This document shows, in pieces, positions 19,443 to 29,382 of a DNA stretch of 32,810 nt (position 1 is the first letter of the stretch; each line of letters opens with the position of its first letter). Location: assembly GCA_029298735.1 (NCBI GenBank), contig JANSLP010000347.1, forward strand, positions 1 to 32,810. The letters run 5' to 3'. Both the position numbers and the translations under genes were made by a program. This DNA comes from Ophiostoma sp. CBS 140.51 (lineage: Eukaryota; Ascomycota; Sordariomycetes; Ophiostomatales; Ophiostomataceae). The notes below the pieces were generated by a model. The model did no database searches, had not been told where the DNA came from, and saw nothing but the letters and a program-made list of their open reading frames with translations.

Positions 19443-20296
19443 ATGGGTCGTCTTCACAGCAACGGCAAGGGCATTTCTGCCTCCGCCGTCCCCTACTCGC
19501 GCACCGTCCCCTCGTGGCTCAAGACCACCCCCGACCAGGTCGTCGAGCAGATCTGCAAGCTGGCCAAGAAGGGTGCCACCCCTTCCCAGATCGGTGTCGT
19601 TCTGCGTGACTCGCACGGCATTGCCCAGGTCCGCATCGTTACCGGTAACAAGATCCTGCGCATCCTCAAGTCCAACGGTATGGATTAACCCCGAAAACGA
19701 AGAGCCTGAGCGACGGCATCCTGCGAACCGAGATGAGACGACGGCATGAGTGGACGGAGATTGATCAGAAGGAAGACGACACAGAAAGGAAAGGGTGAAG
19801 GGGGAGAAATACCGCTGGAATCTATACCTTTGTCGTCTTCTTAGGCGTCGTCTTCGGACACCATCCGACAGTTTCGTTTTGGGGAGCACTTTACCTTAGC
19901 TTTGTGCATTCGTCCCCCAACTTAACAATGCTTTCTCCTGTTGCGGAGACTGCATATGCCTCTGGCTGGTCATAGACTGACAGAGTGATTTTTGATTAGG
20001 CCTGGCCCCCGATATTCCGGAGGACCTGTACATGCTGATCAAGAAGGTGAGTTTTTCGTGTGCCCCCATGATCTATTCAACATTGTCCCCCTCCACTTCC
20101 CTTCACATACTAACAACCCCAGGCTGTCGCTGTCCGCAAGCACCTTGAGCGCAACCGCAAGGACAAGGACTCCAAGTTCCGCCTGATTCTCATCGAGTCC
20201 CGTATCCACCGTCTGGCCCGCTACTACAAGACCGTCGGTGTCCTGCCCCCCACCTGGCGCTACGAGTCCGCCACTGCCTCGACCATTGTCGCATAA
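19443..20296 (+). CDS. RPS13: 40S ribosomal protein S13 (uS15), 151 aa, two introns
   Basis: A component of the small ribosomal subunit, binding 18S rRNA near the central domain and intersubunit bridge. Exons are 19443-19677, 20000-20046 and 20123-20296. The protein begins MGRLHSNGKGISASAVPYSR and ends YESATASTIVA. The joined length of 151 residues equals the family's usual length. Intron 1 is 322 bp, far longer than others here, and starts GTATGG; intron 2 is 76 bp with a perfect TACTAAC branch. Exon 2 is a mini-exon of 47 bases coding GLAPDIPEDLYMLIKK. Without splicing, the first exon would read a premature stop two codons into intron 1, so intron retention would make a truncated product. 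Codon use is strongly C-ending, as in highly expressed genes. It converges with SDC1. Confidence 0.98.
19678..19999 (+). other. RPS13: Long first intron of RPS13 with inverted repeat
   Basis: This intron is four to six times longer than the other introns in the window. It contains a perfect 10-bp inverted repeat, GAAGACGACA at 19772-19781 and TGTCGTCTTC at 19831-19840, which could fold into a hairpin, and a CGACGGCAT word repeated directly. I looked for C/D and H/ACA box pairs and found none that is convincing, so I do not call a snoRNA. Confidence 0.7.
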
Positions 20297-20800
20297 ACGT
20301 CCCGTAGAAGGATGTGTGTGTGATGTATAGTTTTGGAGTGCGTGACTGAGAGCGAAAGCAATCTCGCGTCAAGGGAAACAAAATAAAATAAAAGGGAGGA
20401 CCGATCACACTGGTCGACGGTCTGGTGCTGGTTCAAAAATTATCATGATTTCATGGCGTTCAGAACAGGGATGATGGCAATATTTGGAGCCTTGTCTTTG
20501 CCCATTTTCACGAAATTCAAAAAAGCAAATGACGCAAAAAAGATTGATGATTCCCGCTCTTGTCACCGTGCCCTCTCATTCCTCTGCAACGTCGATGATT
20601 GTTTCTCGCTCACGTATCATCAATACCCAAAAGCAACAATTGCTAGTCATAGAAAAAAATGGGAAAATGTCAAAACGTAACAAATGCATTTTAAGCCGTG
20701 CCGTGTGCCCTAGATATAGAAGTACCTTTGTCCCAATATGATATCCTTCTCGTCCTGCTTTCCATGTAGTCCAATCCGAATGACCCCATAGACTCCGTCC
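20297..20800. other. Convergent 3' spacer between RPS13 and SDC1
   Basis: About 500 bases separate the ends of two convergent genes and should carry both 3' UTRs. An AAATAAAATAAAA stretch at 20380-20392, about 85 bases after the RPS13 stop, is a plausible polyadenylation signal. No coding frame is convincing. Confidence 0.5.
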
Positions 20801-21321
20801 TCACTTTGTCCCCTCCAGTTCTCTTGATCGTTGCAGCAAGTACTCGCCCAGCACACGCAACGGGTCTCGTGGTCTATTTTGTCTGTCAGAGATTTCTTCT
20901 CACAGTTAGTATTCCTAACCTCCACCTCCACCTGCGACTTACTGCTCCTTTGCAATCATCTTCATGCCCTCTAGCAGCGGACCCGTCAGCTTCGAGTTGA
21001 TGTACTGCCGCACTGGCGCGCCATTCAACGGCGCCTCGCTCGGTATTGTGAAGCTCGCCTCTGGATGCGCAGATGCAGCCCTACTGCTGCTCTCCAGACG
21101 CTCGCCGCCGCGTACCGGTGTGCCTGTACGGCCGACGCCAGCGTGTGTGTGGAATGGGGCGGGGCTCTTCACCGATTAGTATTCCAAACATAGTATCCTT
21201 TTCAGTCGCTGAGGCAGGCACGTACAGCAGCTCCATCCGTCATGGATGCATCAACCGATCCCTCGGGCGCGATGTCGGCGCCGTCACTGGACGGGCGTCC
21301 CTCAATGTCGTGGTCGGCCAT
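20801..21321 (-). CDS. SDC1: COMPASS subunit Sdc1 (Dpy-30 domain), 130 aa, two introns
   Basis: This is a core subunit of the Set1/COMPASS histone H3 Lys4 methyltransferase complex; its Dpy-30 helical hairpin dimerises and binds the Bre2/Ash2L subunit in the nucleus. Exons are 21321-21226, 21166-20943 and 20873-20801. Introns are 59 bp (GTACGT, TACTAAT branch, AAG) and 69 bp (GTAAGT, perfect TACTAAC, TAG). The joined frame is 131 codons. Residues 1-75 are low complexity, with a short acidic start (MADHDIEG). The Dpy-30 motif begins PVRQYINSKLTGPLLEGM at about 82, continues IAKEQPRDPLRVLGEYLL across the second intron and ends RSRELEGTK. The intron splits the codon of Gln107 inside the motif, so no single reading frame shows the whole domain. 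The length matches other fungal Sdc1 proteins. The gene is divergent from FAN1. Confidence 0.9.
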
Positions 21322-21787
21322 GTGTGTGAGATGGTGGAGAGGATGGGAGTGGAGGATGTCGAGGTATCACTTCGTGGTATCGCTGCCGTCACGTCTGGTC
21401 GTTGTTCGTCGTTCGTCGTTGAAATCGTGTCGTCGTCGCGATGCGATGCAAGCTTCAGCTCAAGCAATTGGTGCAAATTCATTAGGGCGATCGCAGCTTC
21501 CCCATCAGCACCTGTAATTAGCGGTCATGTGATAGCGTGTCCGCCTGGCGCCGCCCATTTGCTACAAAATGCCCCAAACGGGCCCCTAGAACGCGCCTGT
21601 GCCTGCGCTGCCCCGCAACTAAGAAAAGCCGTTCCTGGCCTTTGCCAAGTTCACGGCCAGGCAGATTCACGAGTCGTTCCTTCCGTAAACTTCTTTAGTT
21701 ACCTTTTTGAGGAAAGAACGATTGCAGTGACCCCTTCTCTTACCGGCGCTCCTTCCATGACCAGACAGAAAGGAGAAATGGCCCAGC
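21322..21787. promoter_or_regulatory. Divergent promoter region of SDC1 and FAN1
   Basis: The 466 bases between two outward-reading start codons must hold both promoters. The half next to SDC1 is rich in CGTCGT-type words. The middle, near 21520-21620, is GC-rich and contains GCGCC words. There is no clear TATA box. Confidence 0.5.
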
Positions 21788-24454
21788 ATGGACAAATTTC
21801 TTGTCCGGCGAGCAGGCCCCTCTTCCTCTTCTTCCACACGGCCTACTCCCGACCTTGAACCATTAGACGAAAAGCGTGTGAAAAGGACAAAAATCGAGCA
21901 CGGCGATAACCCAACATCCGGCGGAAATGAACATGTGCTTCTCGACTATCTGAAAGAAGAAGAGGAAGACGACTCAACCGGCAGCAGCGGAGATTTCAAG
22001 CTCGTGGCCGACAGCTACGATGGCATTCCCTTTGAAGAGCCTCTTGCAGCCATCGAGGCGGCCGGCGATGTGATTGAAGACTCTTACGGTGCTGCAGACA
22101 GAGAAGCGATCGAAGGCAAGCCTCTGTACAGGAGCTCGATCTATGTCGACGCCTTTAACATTGCCCTCGACAACGTCCTCGAACAAGAGGAGCATCTCTT
22201 CAACGAGAAGGAAAAGGTTGTCTTTGCAGCTTGGCGCGGCCTTCATTATGAAGCTCAATATCTGTGAGTGACACATCTCTTTCACTGTTCGTCTCACGTC
22301 AGTGTTCAAATGCTAATATCGCCCAGATATGTCCGTCTGTTTCTGAGAAAAGAAGCTGCATGGCATAGGACGCAACGTCTCAGCTACAGCTCCAGCATTG
22401 GTGACTTGCAAACGGCGATTGAGACATTGCAGGAAGAGCACACGTTGCCCAAATGTGATGACGATGACGGAAAGATACTGCTCTCCGAGGCCGTTCCCCA
22501 AGACTGGGCTTTGGGTGATACACTCGTATTTGCTCAGTCATTCGACAGTGTTGATACGACCGTTGAAGAAGCCGTTGGACTCCTGTCACTGGACGAGCTC
22601 AAATCAATGGCAAAACAGATGAAGGCCATTGGAAAGACAAAAGCGGAGCTGCAGGCAGCTATCATACACATGGCTACCAAGCAGCGGACACTCATGTCGG
22701 CCGGCCTAAGTCGGCACCCGAGCACCGACTCGGCAGCACCAACTCCAGCGACGCCTGCAACGCCAGCAACGCCGGAGCCACCAGAACGGCCAGTACCCGA
22801 ACTCTGTCGAAGCAGCACTGTGTCTTCCAGCCGTAGTGAACAGCTCGTGGAGAAGGTGGCAGCCATCACCGGCCCGTGCATCCGCATCTGTCCATCCGTA
22901 TTCAAGCTGTTTGAGCGTGTGCATTTGGTGTTCTACCGGACGTCAGAATGGACCGAAAAGTCGCTCACGACCATCGTCCTCGCCAAAATGTCCAAACGCA
23001 ACTTTCCGGACTACATCGTCTCTCGGACGGCCAACATATTCGAGTCCCGCCAGCAGTTACTCGAATTTGAGGAAGCTTTGCGGCTTCAGTTCAGAGTCGA
23101 TAACATTATGAACTTTGACGCCAGAGAAGACAGTTTTCGGGAAATTATAAGTCTGTTTAACAGCATCGCCGACCATTGGCGAGCCCTTCTTGCGGACGAG
23201 AAGCGGCGCCAGGATGAGACAGGCGATTTTGGCGAAGCAAGTTACCTCCGCCGCTTCAAGGCGGCACATGTTTTCACACGAATCGCACACTATGCAGCCC
23301 ACTGTTATGGCCGGTTGCACGAGTACGTCGATGAGTATGCATTGATACAAGAGCTCCTTGGTCAAAGACTCCTACATCTCGCTCGCCGTGGCTCCTGGTA
23401 TCAACGAAAGGCTCTGCTCGAAGAACGCTACATGACAGCGGCAGCTCCAAACCCCCATTGCAAGGATGAGACCCAGCAGAAAAAGTATTGGTGGCGGAAA
23501 GCGCTCGAAACCTGCGAGCAAGCGCTGCAAGACCGCGACTGTCACCTCGTCTACCACTTTGATTTGCAGAAACGAACACTCAAACTCGAGAAACGGCTTC
23601 GGATCCCTCGGCGGCTCCAGCACGACTTTGGGCATGCACGTCTGCTGGCACCAGAAGAGCATTTTGTCGAGGGCGTGCAGGTCAAGCGAGACGAGGGCGT
23701 GCTACCACACCTCACAAGAAAAAGCAGTTCCGGGAGCAATCTCGGTGGCACGGTCGGTATTAGCAGCAGCGAATTTGGTCGCACCAGCACAAAGACGCAC
23801 TGGGTCAACGAACTGGATCCTGATGGTGGTGATGGCGACAAAGGCACCGCCGAGTGCTCTGTCGAAGAAATGTGTCTTAACGACTACCGCACAAAGGGCT
23901 GGAAGGGCTACCATTCCGAGGGCGGTATTGTCCGCACCCTCTTTGCCTATCTATTCTATGACATCTTGTTCCTCTTTATTCCCAACGTCTTCCAGACGGC
24001 GTACCAAGCCTGCCCTCTCGACCTCCACACCGACACTTTCTATCCATCACGGGCCTCGGAAATCAACCGACGGCTCGTCGAGATTGCCAATGGCGAGGCG
24101 CCACGCATCGTCCACGAGGTGCATGCCGCACACTTTGAGCGCCGTACGTGCATTGTGGGACTCCAGTGGGATTTCCCAGTGGACGATGTCGTCCAAATTG
24201 CCCAGTGCTTCCATGGTGACGCTCTGGCTCTCGTGTGCAAAGTGCTCGCACAAGAGTACCGCCAGCGAGGGGGCGGTCTGCCGGACCTGCTGCTCTGGCG
24301 CATGGAACCACAGCCCGAAGTGCTGTTTTCTGAAGTTAAGAGTGCCAACGACCGGCTCAGCGACACGCAGCGCATGTGGATACACGTTCTGGCTGGCGCC
24401 GGCGTGCGGGTAGCCGTCTGCCATGCCATAGCCAAGCAGGTTAAAGTGAGATGA
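21788..24454 (+). CDS. FAN1: Fanconi-associated nuclease FAN1 (VRR-NUC), 867 aa, one intron
   Basis: This structure-specific 5' flap endonuclease and 5'-3' exonuclease incises DNA around interstrand crosslinks. Exons 21788-22263 and 22327-24454 are joined across a 63-bp intron (GTGAGT, GCTAAT branch, CAG), restoring AQYL-YVRLFLRKEAAW, a family signature. The N-terminus is MDKFLVRR followed by a Ser-rich and an acidic stretch; the UBZ zinc finger of the human protein is absent. A SAP-like DNA-binding segment lies at about 246-280 (LDELKSMAKQMK), then a helical TPR-like middle. GYHSEGGIVRTLF and CPLDLHTD are conserved FAN1 blocks. The VRR-NUC domain, about 750-862, carries the PD-(D/E)XK residues: Asp812 in GGLPDLLLW, then Glu828 and Lys830 in SEVKSANDRLS. 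All catalytic residues are intact. The ATG is the first in frame, 466 bp from divergent SDC1. Confidence 0.93.
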
Positions 24455-27400
24455 AGGAGTGAAGACAAACAAGCGCGTCGCTTGTTTCTATTAACCCTTC
24501 TCGATTCCTCGTATCTTCATCACCTCAACTCTTCGGATTGGATATCATGGCGACGTTGTCTCGCTATCATTTGTCTTCCTTCAATGTCTTTTTGCTTCCT
24601 TCGGAGGTACACACCACCCAACGTTCTGCATTAGCGGCATCACTTGCACGATGATTGGGGAGACGATGCGTCGGAGCTGCGCGACAAAAACCAACGCGGA
24701 CCAACAAGCGAAGGGCGTCTACGAATAAGCGCGGCCTGGCCATCACTTTCCCACGTTAGGATGACGGAAGCGCGGCACCACCGACTGTTGGAAGAAGCAC
24801 AAAATTGAAGAGGGGAAAGAAGGATTTAATATTGAGACGAGGCTTGCCCAACCTGTTGCCCATCCTATCTTCCCCTCTCTTATCATGACAAGGAGTAGGG
24901 GTGAGGACACCACCAGGAAAATGAGAATTGACAAATAAGTTTGGCGTTTCTTCATAGCATAGCGGCTGTTCTTTCAAGGGAATGGTGTGCTTGAATTATG
25001 GTACACTGTGTGTCTGCAGGATCGAAACTGTCGGGCTTGTTGGCTCATTCCGAGTTTTGTTGGTTGCTGATGTTTGCTGCAGCAACTCATCTCCTCGGTC
25101 GCCGTTTTTATTGTCACACATTTCAACCTTCTCCAGCCTCTTTCGCAGTTGCTTACAAGCTCCAATGGCCGCCATATCTTCTGATACGCATATCAAAACA
25201 GGCCTCAATAAACGGCAGCCCAGAAACGCAGGCACGACGACCTCGCGGTCCGACCTTGGGGCCATCTTATGTTTTCCCTTGCCGCGCTTTCAGATTGTTT
25301 ATTTGTTTACGCTCGTCTGAATCGATTTTTTGGGCCTCGCGCCATCGACCTCTCGCGCTTCCTGGAACGACGCTTGTTTGTTTTGCTGCTTGCGGAAGAC
25401 GCTTCAATGGTTCTCCTCGCAGAGAGACGAAATATGCACTGTTTGGGCCTGCAAGTTCGACCTTGTATGGCCGGCAGGGGCGGCCCAGGACGAAAGAAAA
25501 ATACACAGAAAAAGACGACAAAATATTCGGTGGCTGGCATCGGGGGTGACCATATGCTGGGCCCGGACTAGGCCGGAAGTTATGCGGCCTGATCAACAAG
25601 AAGCACCCGCCGAATGAGAGAGTGAGAGAACGAGAGAACGAAAAGGACGAGAAGGGTGGAATGGGTGGGTTGGGCCTCCATATATGGCCGCAGGAGCCAA
25701 CTGTGCGGACGGAGCACAACAAGACAAGCAACGAGCCAATGGCCATTTTCAGAGCAGTACAACAAATGCACGAACTGGCGCGCTGTCAATTTTTTTTCGA
25801 CTTTGTTTTTCAAAGGCTCGAACGATACTGCAACGCCGTGCAACAAACAACAAACCCATCAATTGACATTGCAATGCCTTTCTCTTGTTGACAGACAATT
25901 CGAACTCGGCATTTCCTACCTCAGGACTTGGTGATGGTTCCCATTGTTGATGGTATTAGTTGAGCGGTCCCATACAGGCGGTCATCAGCTAAAATCTTAG
26001 CGCTGTTCGGGCCGCCCACGTCTCTCTCCGCTTCCTTAGCGCTTTGCCAATTTTGGCAACTGAAGCGGCTCTGAGGACGACAAGACGACACAGGACGACA
26101 AAGATACAAATACACTCCTACGATATCTCTTTCACACTCTGAGCCTCTTCACTTTACCCGGCAGGCCATCTCAACCTTCTGCAGTCACTGGAAGACGGCC
26201 CCATCATCACATTTGACTTTGTGTGCACGAATCCTGCGTTCCCTGCATCTCGACCCGCCAGCATTCTCATTGGCCAAAACACTCAGTCTCCCAACACACC
26301 CCTGTCTCTGCCCTGCACGCTAAAGAAAGAGATCCTTCCCTGGCTCCCTGGAAGGGGTAACAGCGCTAGCAAGCCCAGCCAATCGTCCATCGTCCCTCAT
26401 TCGTTGCTTGCCGCCGGATCGTAGTCCTTTGAACCAGAGAGAGAAAGTGAACTCGAGTTCAGCACACACGCAAAGTCACTCTGGGTCAGTAAAGTACCGG
26501 GGGCAGGCTCTCAGATTGGGACAAGACATCGTGCCGCCTTCTTCTCTGCTTCTCTTACGGCGGCACAGCCGTTCTCTGTCTGGTCAAACTCCATCCTCAT
26601 CTGTCATATCCAGGCTCTCCAGGCTCGCCAGGCTTACCTTGCAGCGGTTGAGCCCGCTTAGGCCATATGTGTACAAAGTAATACTCCGTACATTACTTAT
26701 GCCATGCTCTCAGGCCGTCACTCTTGACAAACACGAACAATACGCACTTTCAACACATCGTGAACTCAGCCCCAGTTCGGACTCACCTTCTGTAACCTCG
26801 TCTACTCCCTCTTGATCCTTCCCTTTGACTCCACAGCTTCATCTTCTCAGCCCTCATTGTTTCTCCGTCCTTACTTTTCTCTCTTCTCACTCTCACTTCC
26901 TCATCTGTCGTCAACGCTTGGTCCTTTGCGCGCCAACGGGCGGGTCGCACCCTGCTCGTCTCGCCTGATTCGGCCACTCAACACCCCCTGCTAGTTTCCT
27001 TTCCTCCCCCCTGGCACCAGTCCAACGGATCACAGAACACAAAGAGGGCCTGGAGGAAAAGGCCTGGCCTGGGTCAACAACAATCGGCGGCAAACCCAGT
27101 GCAGCACACTTCCGGCCAGCCAAACAAAATTCAAAACAACAACAGTGCTCTTCACCAACACGCATGGTCCGCTAGGGTGGTCTACCGTCCATCACATCAC
27201 TTTTTTCTGTTCTTTTCAGCTTAGACCCCCTCAGACCCGTTTCTTTGGGTTTTTGGCTTTTTCTGGCGTTCTATTTCTTTTTTGACTTTTTGGCGCCCGC
27301 AGGAGGGGGGTGGGGAAAATGTAAGGTGGGAGGTGGGAGGTGGGCAAAAACGTGATAGGGATGGGGTGTCAGTACTCCATACACACGGCGTGTGCCCCAT

Positions 27401-28101
27401 TGCGAAAATAGACATGGCACACAGACGCAGACGCAGACCAGACGGCTCACACGCCTCGACGGACGCTGGCGACAGAGCATCGACCACTCACTTAACACTT
27501 TGTTTCTACATTTTTACTTTCTACTTCTACTTTGCCTGCCACAACTCCATCCACTGCCCGTCTGCACGTCTTGATGCACACTCAACACACACCTACCAGA
27601 CGACGCACACCCTCTTTGCGCACACGCACCCGGCCCTCCTCCACCCCTTCGCCAGGCGCCCATCTTCCTTTTTGTCTTCCTTTGCCGCCCACCCCATGCT
27701 GCCCCATGCTCCATGTGCCCTCCTCCTGGCCCCGAACGTGAGCGTTTCGTTTTCTCTTTTTTTCTTTTCCTGGGCCATCTGTGTTTTGTGTCGTCTTTGT
27801 GTCGCCCCCCCCCCTTCCTGCCTCTCTCACCTCCCCTACAGTGTTTATTATTGTAGATGGTTGTATTATTATATGTACACCTGGTTCTCCCATCTCCAAG
27901 GTCTGGAACAGTTTTCTTTCCCTTCCCTTCCTCTTCTCTTTCTCCTCTTTTTTCTTCTTTTTCTGTTCTACTTCAACAGCCTTGCTTCTTGTGACGTTGT
28001 CCCGTTGTTTCGTCTACGCCTACATCTTCCCATCTTTCTCCCTCGGAACGAGTCATTTACTTGGCTTGCTCTTTAACCTTCAACCCATCACCACCGCCAT
28101 C
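24455..28101. other. Gene-poor region of 3.6 kb, ending in a pyrimidine-rich leader
   Basis: I recognise no conserved protein here. Frames such as 24998-25549 (+) and 24996-25265 (-) overlap on opposite strands and look like chance. A 7-bp inverted repeat with a TACTCCGTA core sits at 26676-26698. From about 27770 the plus strand is strongly C/T-rich up to the start codon at 28102, probably promoter plus 5' leader of that gene. A 67-codon upstream frame (ATG at 27874, stop at 28076) ends 25 bases before it and could act as a uORF if transcribed. Confidence 0.5.
26676..26698. repeat. Inverted repeat AAGTAAT/ATTACTT around TACTCCGTA
   Basis: Perfect 7-bp arms (26676-26682 and 26692-26698) flank a 9-base spacer. 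The word TACTCCGT occurs again at 30236-30243, and its reverse complement ACGGAGTA at 31208-31215, all in non-coding DNA. The function is unknown; it may be a dispersed intergenic motif. Confidence 0.6.
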
Positions 28102-29382
28102 ATGCCTTCCCGCAAGCCTACTCTGGTGCTGTCGACGCCCGTCACAGCTTCGTTCCCCGCCGAGGCTCTCATGTCCGCCGCCTCGGTGCGCACACCGCAC
28201 TCGGCCATCTCGACCTCCTGGCGGGAATCAGCAGCTCTGCAATCGGCGGGCCTGCCTTCCGCTGGACTTCCTTCGGCCGGGCTCCCGTCTGCGGGTCTTC
28301 CCTCGGCAGGTCTTCCATCAGCAGGTCTTCCCTCCGCGGGTCTTTTGTCGGCCGGCCTCTACTCGCCCATGGTCGCCATCAAGACCGAAGAGGGTCTCAT
28401 GAAGACGCCTCTGTCACCGCCCGTTGCCTACATGGATTTCCTCAAGCTGGGTAGCCCCAGTGCCACCAGTCCCTGCACCAGCAGTCCTGCCGCCACATCT
28501 ACCGCCGCCAACAACACAACAAATACTAGCTCTACCAACGCCCGGCCACGCATCCTCCACCGTGCCTCGATCTCCGGTCCCGTCAAGATTTCTTCTGCCA
28601 GCAACCTCAGCTCAACAAAATCCGCAGCCGCCGTCAAGTCCGCCGCTGCTGCCGCTGCCGCCACTACTTCCTCGTCTACATCATTAGCTTCCACGTCGTC
28701 GGCAGCCAACTCGGATACTGAGTCCTCGGGCAACGACACCGAAGACAAGGACGCTCTCGACAGCGGACCGTCCACGGCCTCAAGCAACACCACTGACGGC
28801 TGCACCTGTGAACACTCTTATGCCGACCACGACCGGGTACGCGCACACAAGTCCCCCAAGATTACCCGCATCGACACCGCTATCCCCGCCAGTGCGTTCG
28901 CCGCCAGCAGCGTGCCCACATCGGCTCCGCCCATCGGCCGCACCACCTTCCCCAGCCTAAAGATCCCCATCTCACCGGCCGTCTCCAACACCAACAACTC
29001 GCCCATCCGGTCGCCCTTTAGCGCCAAGTCCACCAGCATCACGTCGCCCTTTGACTGGGAGTCGGCACTCAAAGCACGCTATGCCGAGTTCAAGTCGCCG
29101 CCGGCCAAGTCCCACGCCCATGCTCTGTCACAACAGAAGGCGGCGCCGCCGGCGCCAGCCCCGACTGGCTGTGCCAAGTGTACCGGAAAGACCGCACCTG
29201 CTACATCCACCACAACGACGTCCATCGCCGCCTCTGCCACCAACGCCACCAAAACCAGCATCCGCCACATCCGTGAAGTAGTGACGCGCACAGTCACGTA
29301 CACACCGCGTGTCGACCCGCCACGGATGAACGCGCCACCCAAGGGCAAGAAGCGGAAGATTGACTGCGACGAGGCGGCATGA
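28102..29382 (+). CDS. Ser/Ala-rich, probably nuclear protein with SAGLP repeats, 426 aa
   Basis: I know of no function for this protein. It starts MPSRKPTLVLSTPVTASFPA. An array of eight pentapeptides, six exact SAGLP then SAGLL and SAGLY, lies at about residues 48-87. Next come a TPLSPPVAYMDFLKLGSP block, a long Ser/Thr/Ala low-complexity stretch with poly-Ala, an acidic Ser-rich segment, a CTCEHSYADHDRVR block with a CxC, FDWESALKARYAEFKSPP, a CAKC pair, and a C-terminus of HIREVVTRTVTYTPR followed by KGKKRKID, a likely nuclear localisation signal. There is no signal peptide and no membrane segment. The short ordered blocks amid disorder, many SP/TP sites and the NLS suggest a phosphorylated nuclear regulator or scaffold; this is inference. 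The ATG is the first in its frame after a long pyrimidine-rich stretch. It is a single exon, 3.6 kb from FAN1. Confidence 0.85.
   Translation: MPSRKPTLVLSTPVTASFPAEALMSAASVRTPHSAISTSWRESAALQSAGLPSAGLPSAGLPSAGLPSAGLPSAGLPSAGLLSAGLYSPMVAIKTEEGLMKTPLSPPVAYMDFLKLGSPSATSPCTSSPAATSTAANNTTNTSSTNARPRILHRASISGPVKISSASNLSSTKSAAAVKSAAAAAAATTSSSTSLASTSSAANSDTESSGNDTEDKDALDSGPSTASSNTTDGCTCEHSYADHDRVRAHKSPKITRIDTAIPASAFAASSVPTSAPPIGRTTFPSLKIPISPAVSNTNNSPIRSPFSAKSTSITSPFDWESALKARYAEFKSPPAKSHAHALSQQKAAPPAPAPTGCAKCTGKTAPATSTTTTSIAASATNATKTSIRHIREVVTRTVTYTPRVDPPRMNAPPKGKKRKIDCDEAA
28243..28362 (+). repeat. Eight tandem 15-bp units coding SAGLP
   Basis: Eight adjacent 15-base units code SAGLP six times, then SAGLL and SAGLY. 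Among the first six units the DNA differs at many third positions (Ser TCG/TCC/TCT/TCA, Gly GGC/GGA/GGG/GGT, Pro CCT/CCG/CCC/CCA) while the peptide never changes. The units are therefore not fresh slippage copies. Confidence 0.9.

Noticed and set aside
19678..19999. Intron-encoded snoRNA in RPS13
   Set aside because: No convincing C/D or H/ACA box pair was found by eye. The region is kept only as a structural oddity.
24996..25549. Overlapping plus- and minus-strand frames of 89 to 183 codons
   Set aside because: Both strands are open in a balanced-composition stretch, neither product is recognisable and no splice-supported extension was seen.
27282..28076. A 264-residue frame upstream of the SAGLP gene
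   Set aside because: It is low complexity from C/T-rich DNA with no domain; only its last ATG (27874) is kept, as a possible uORF.
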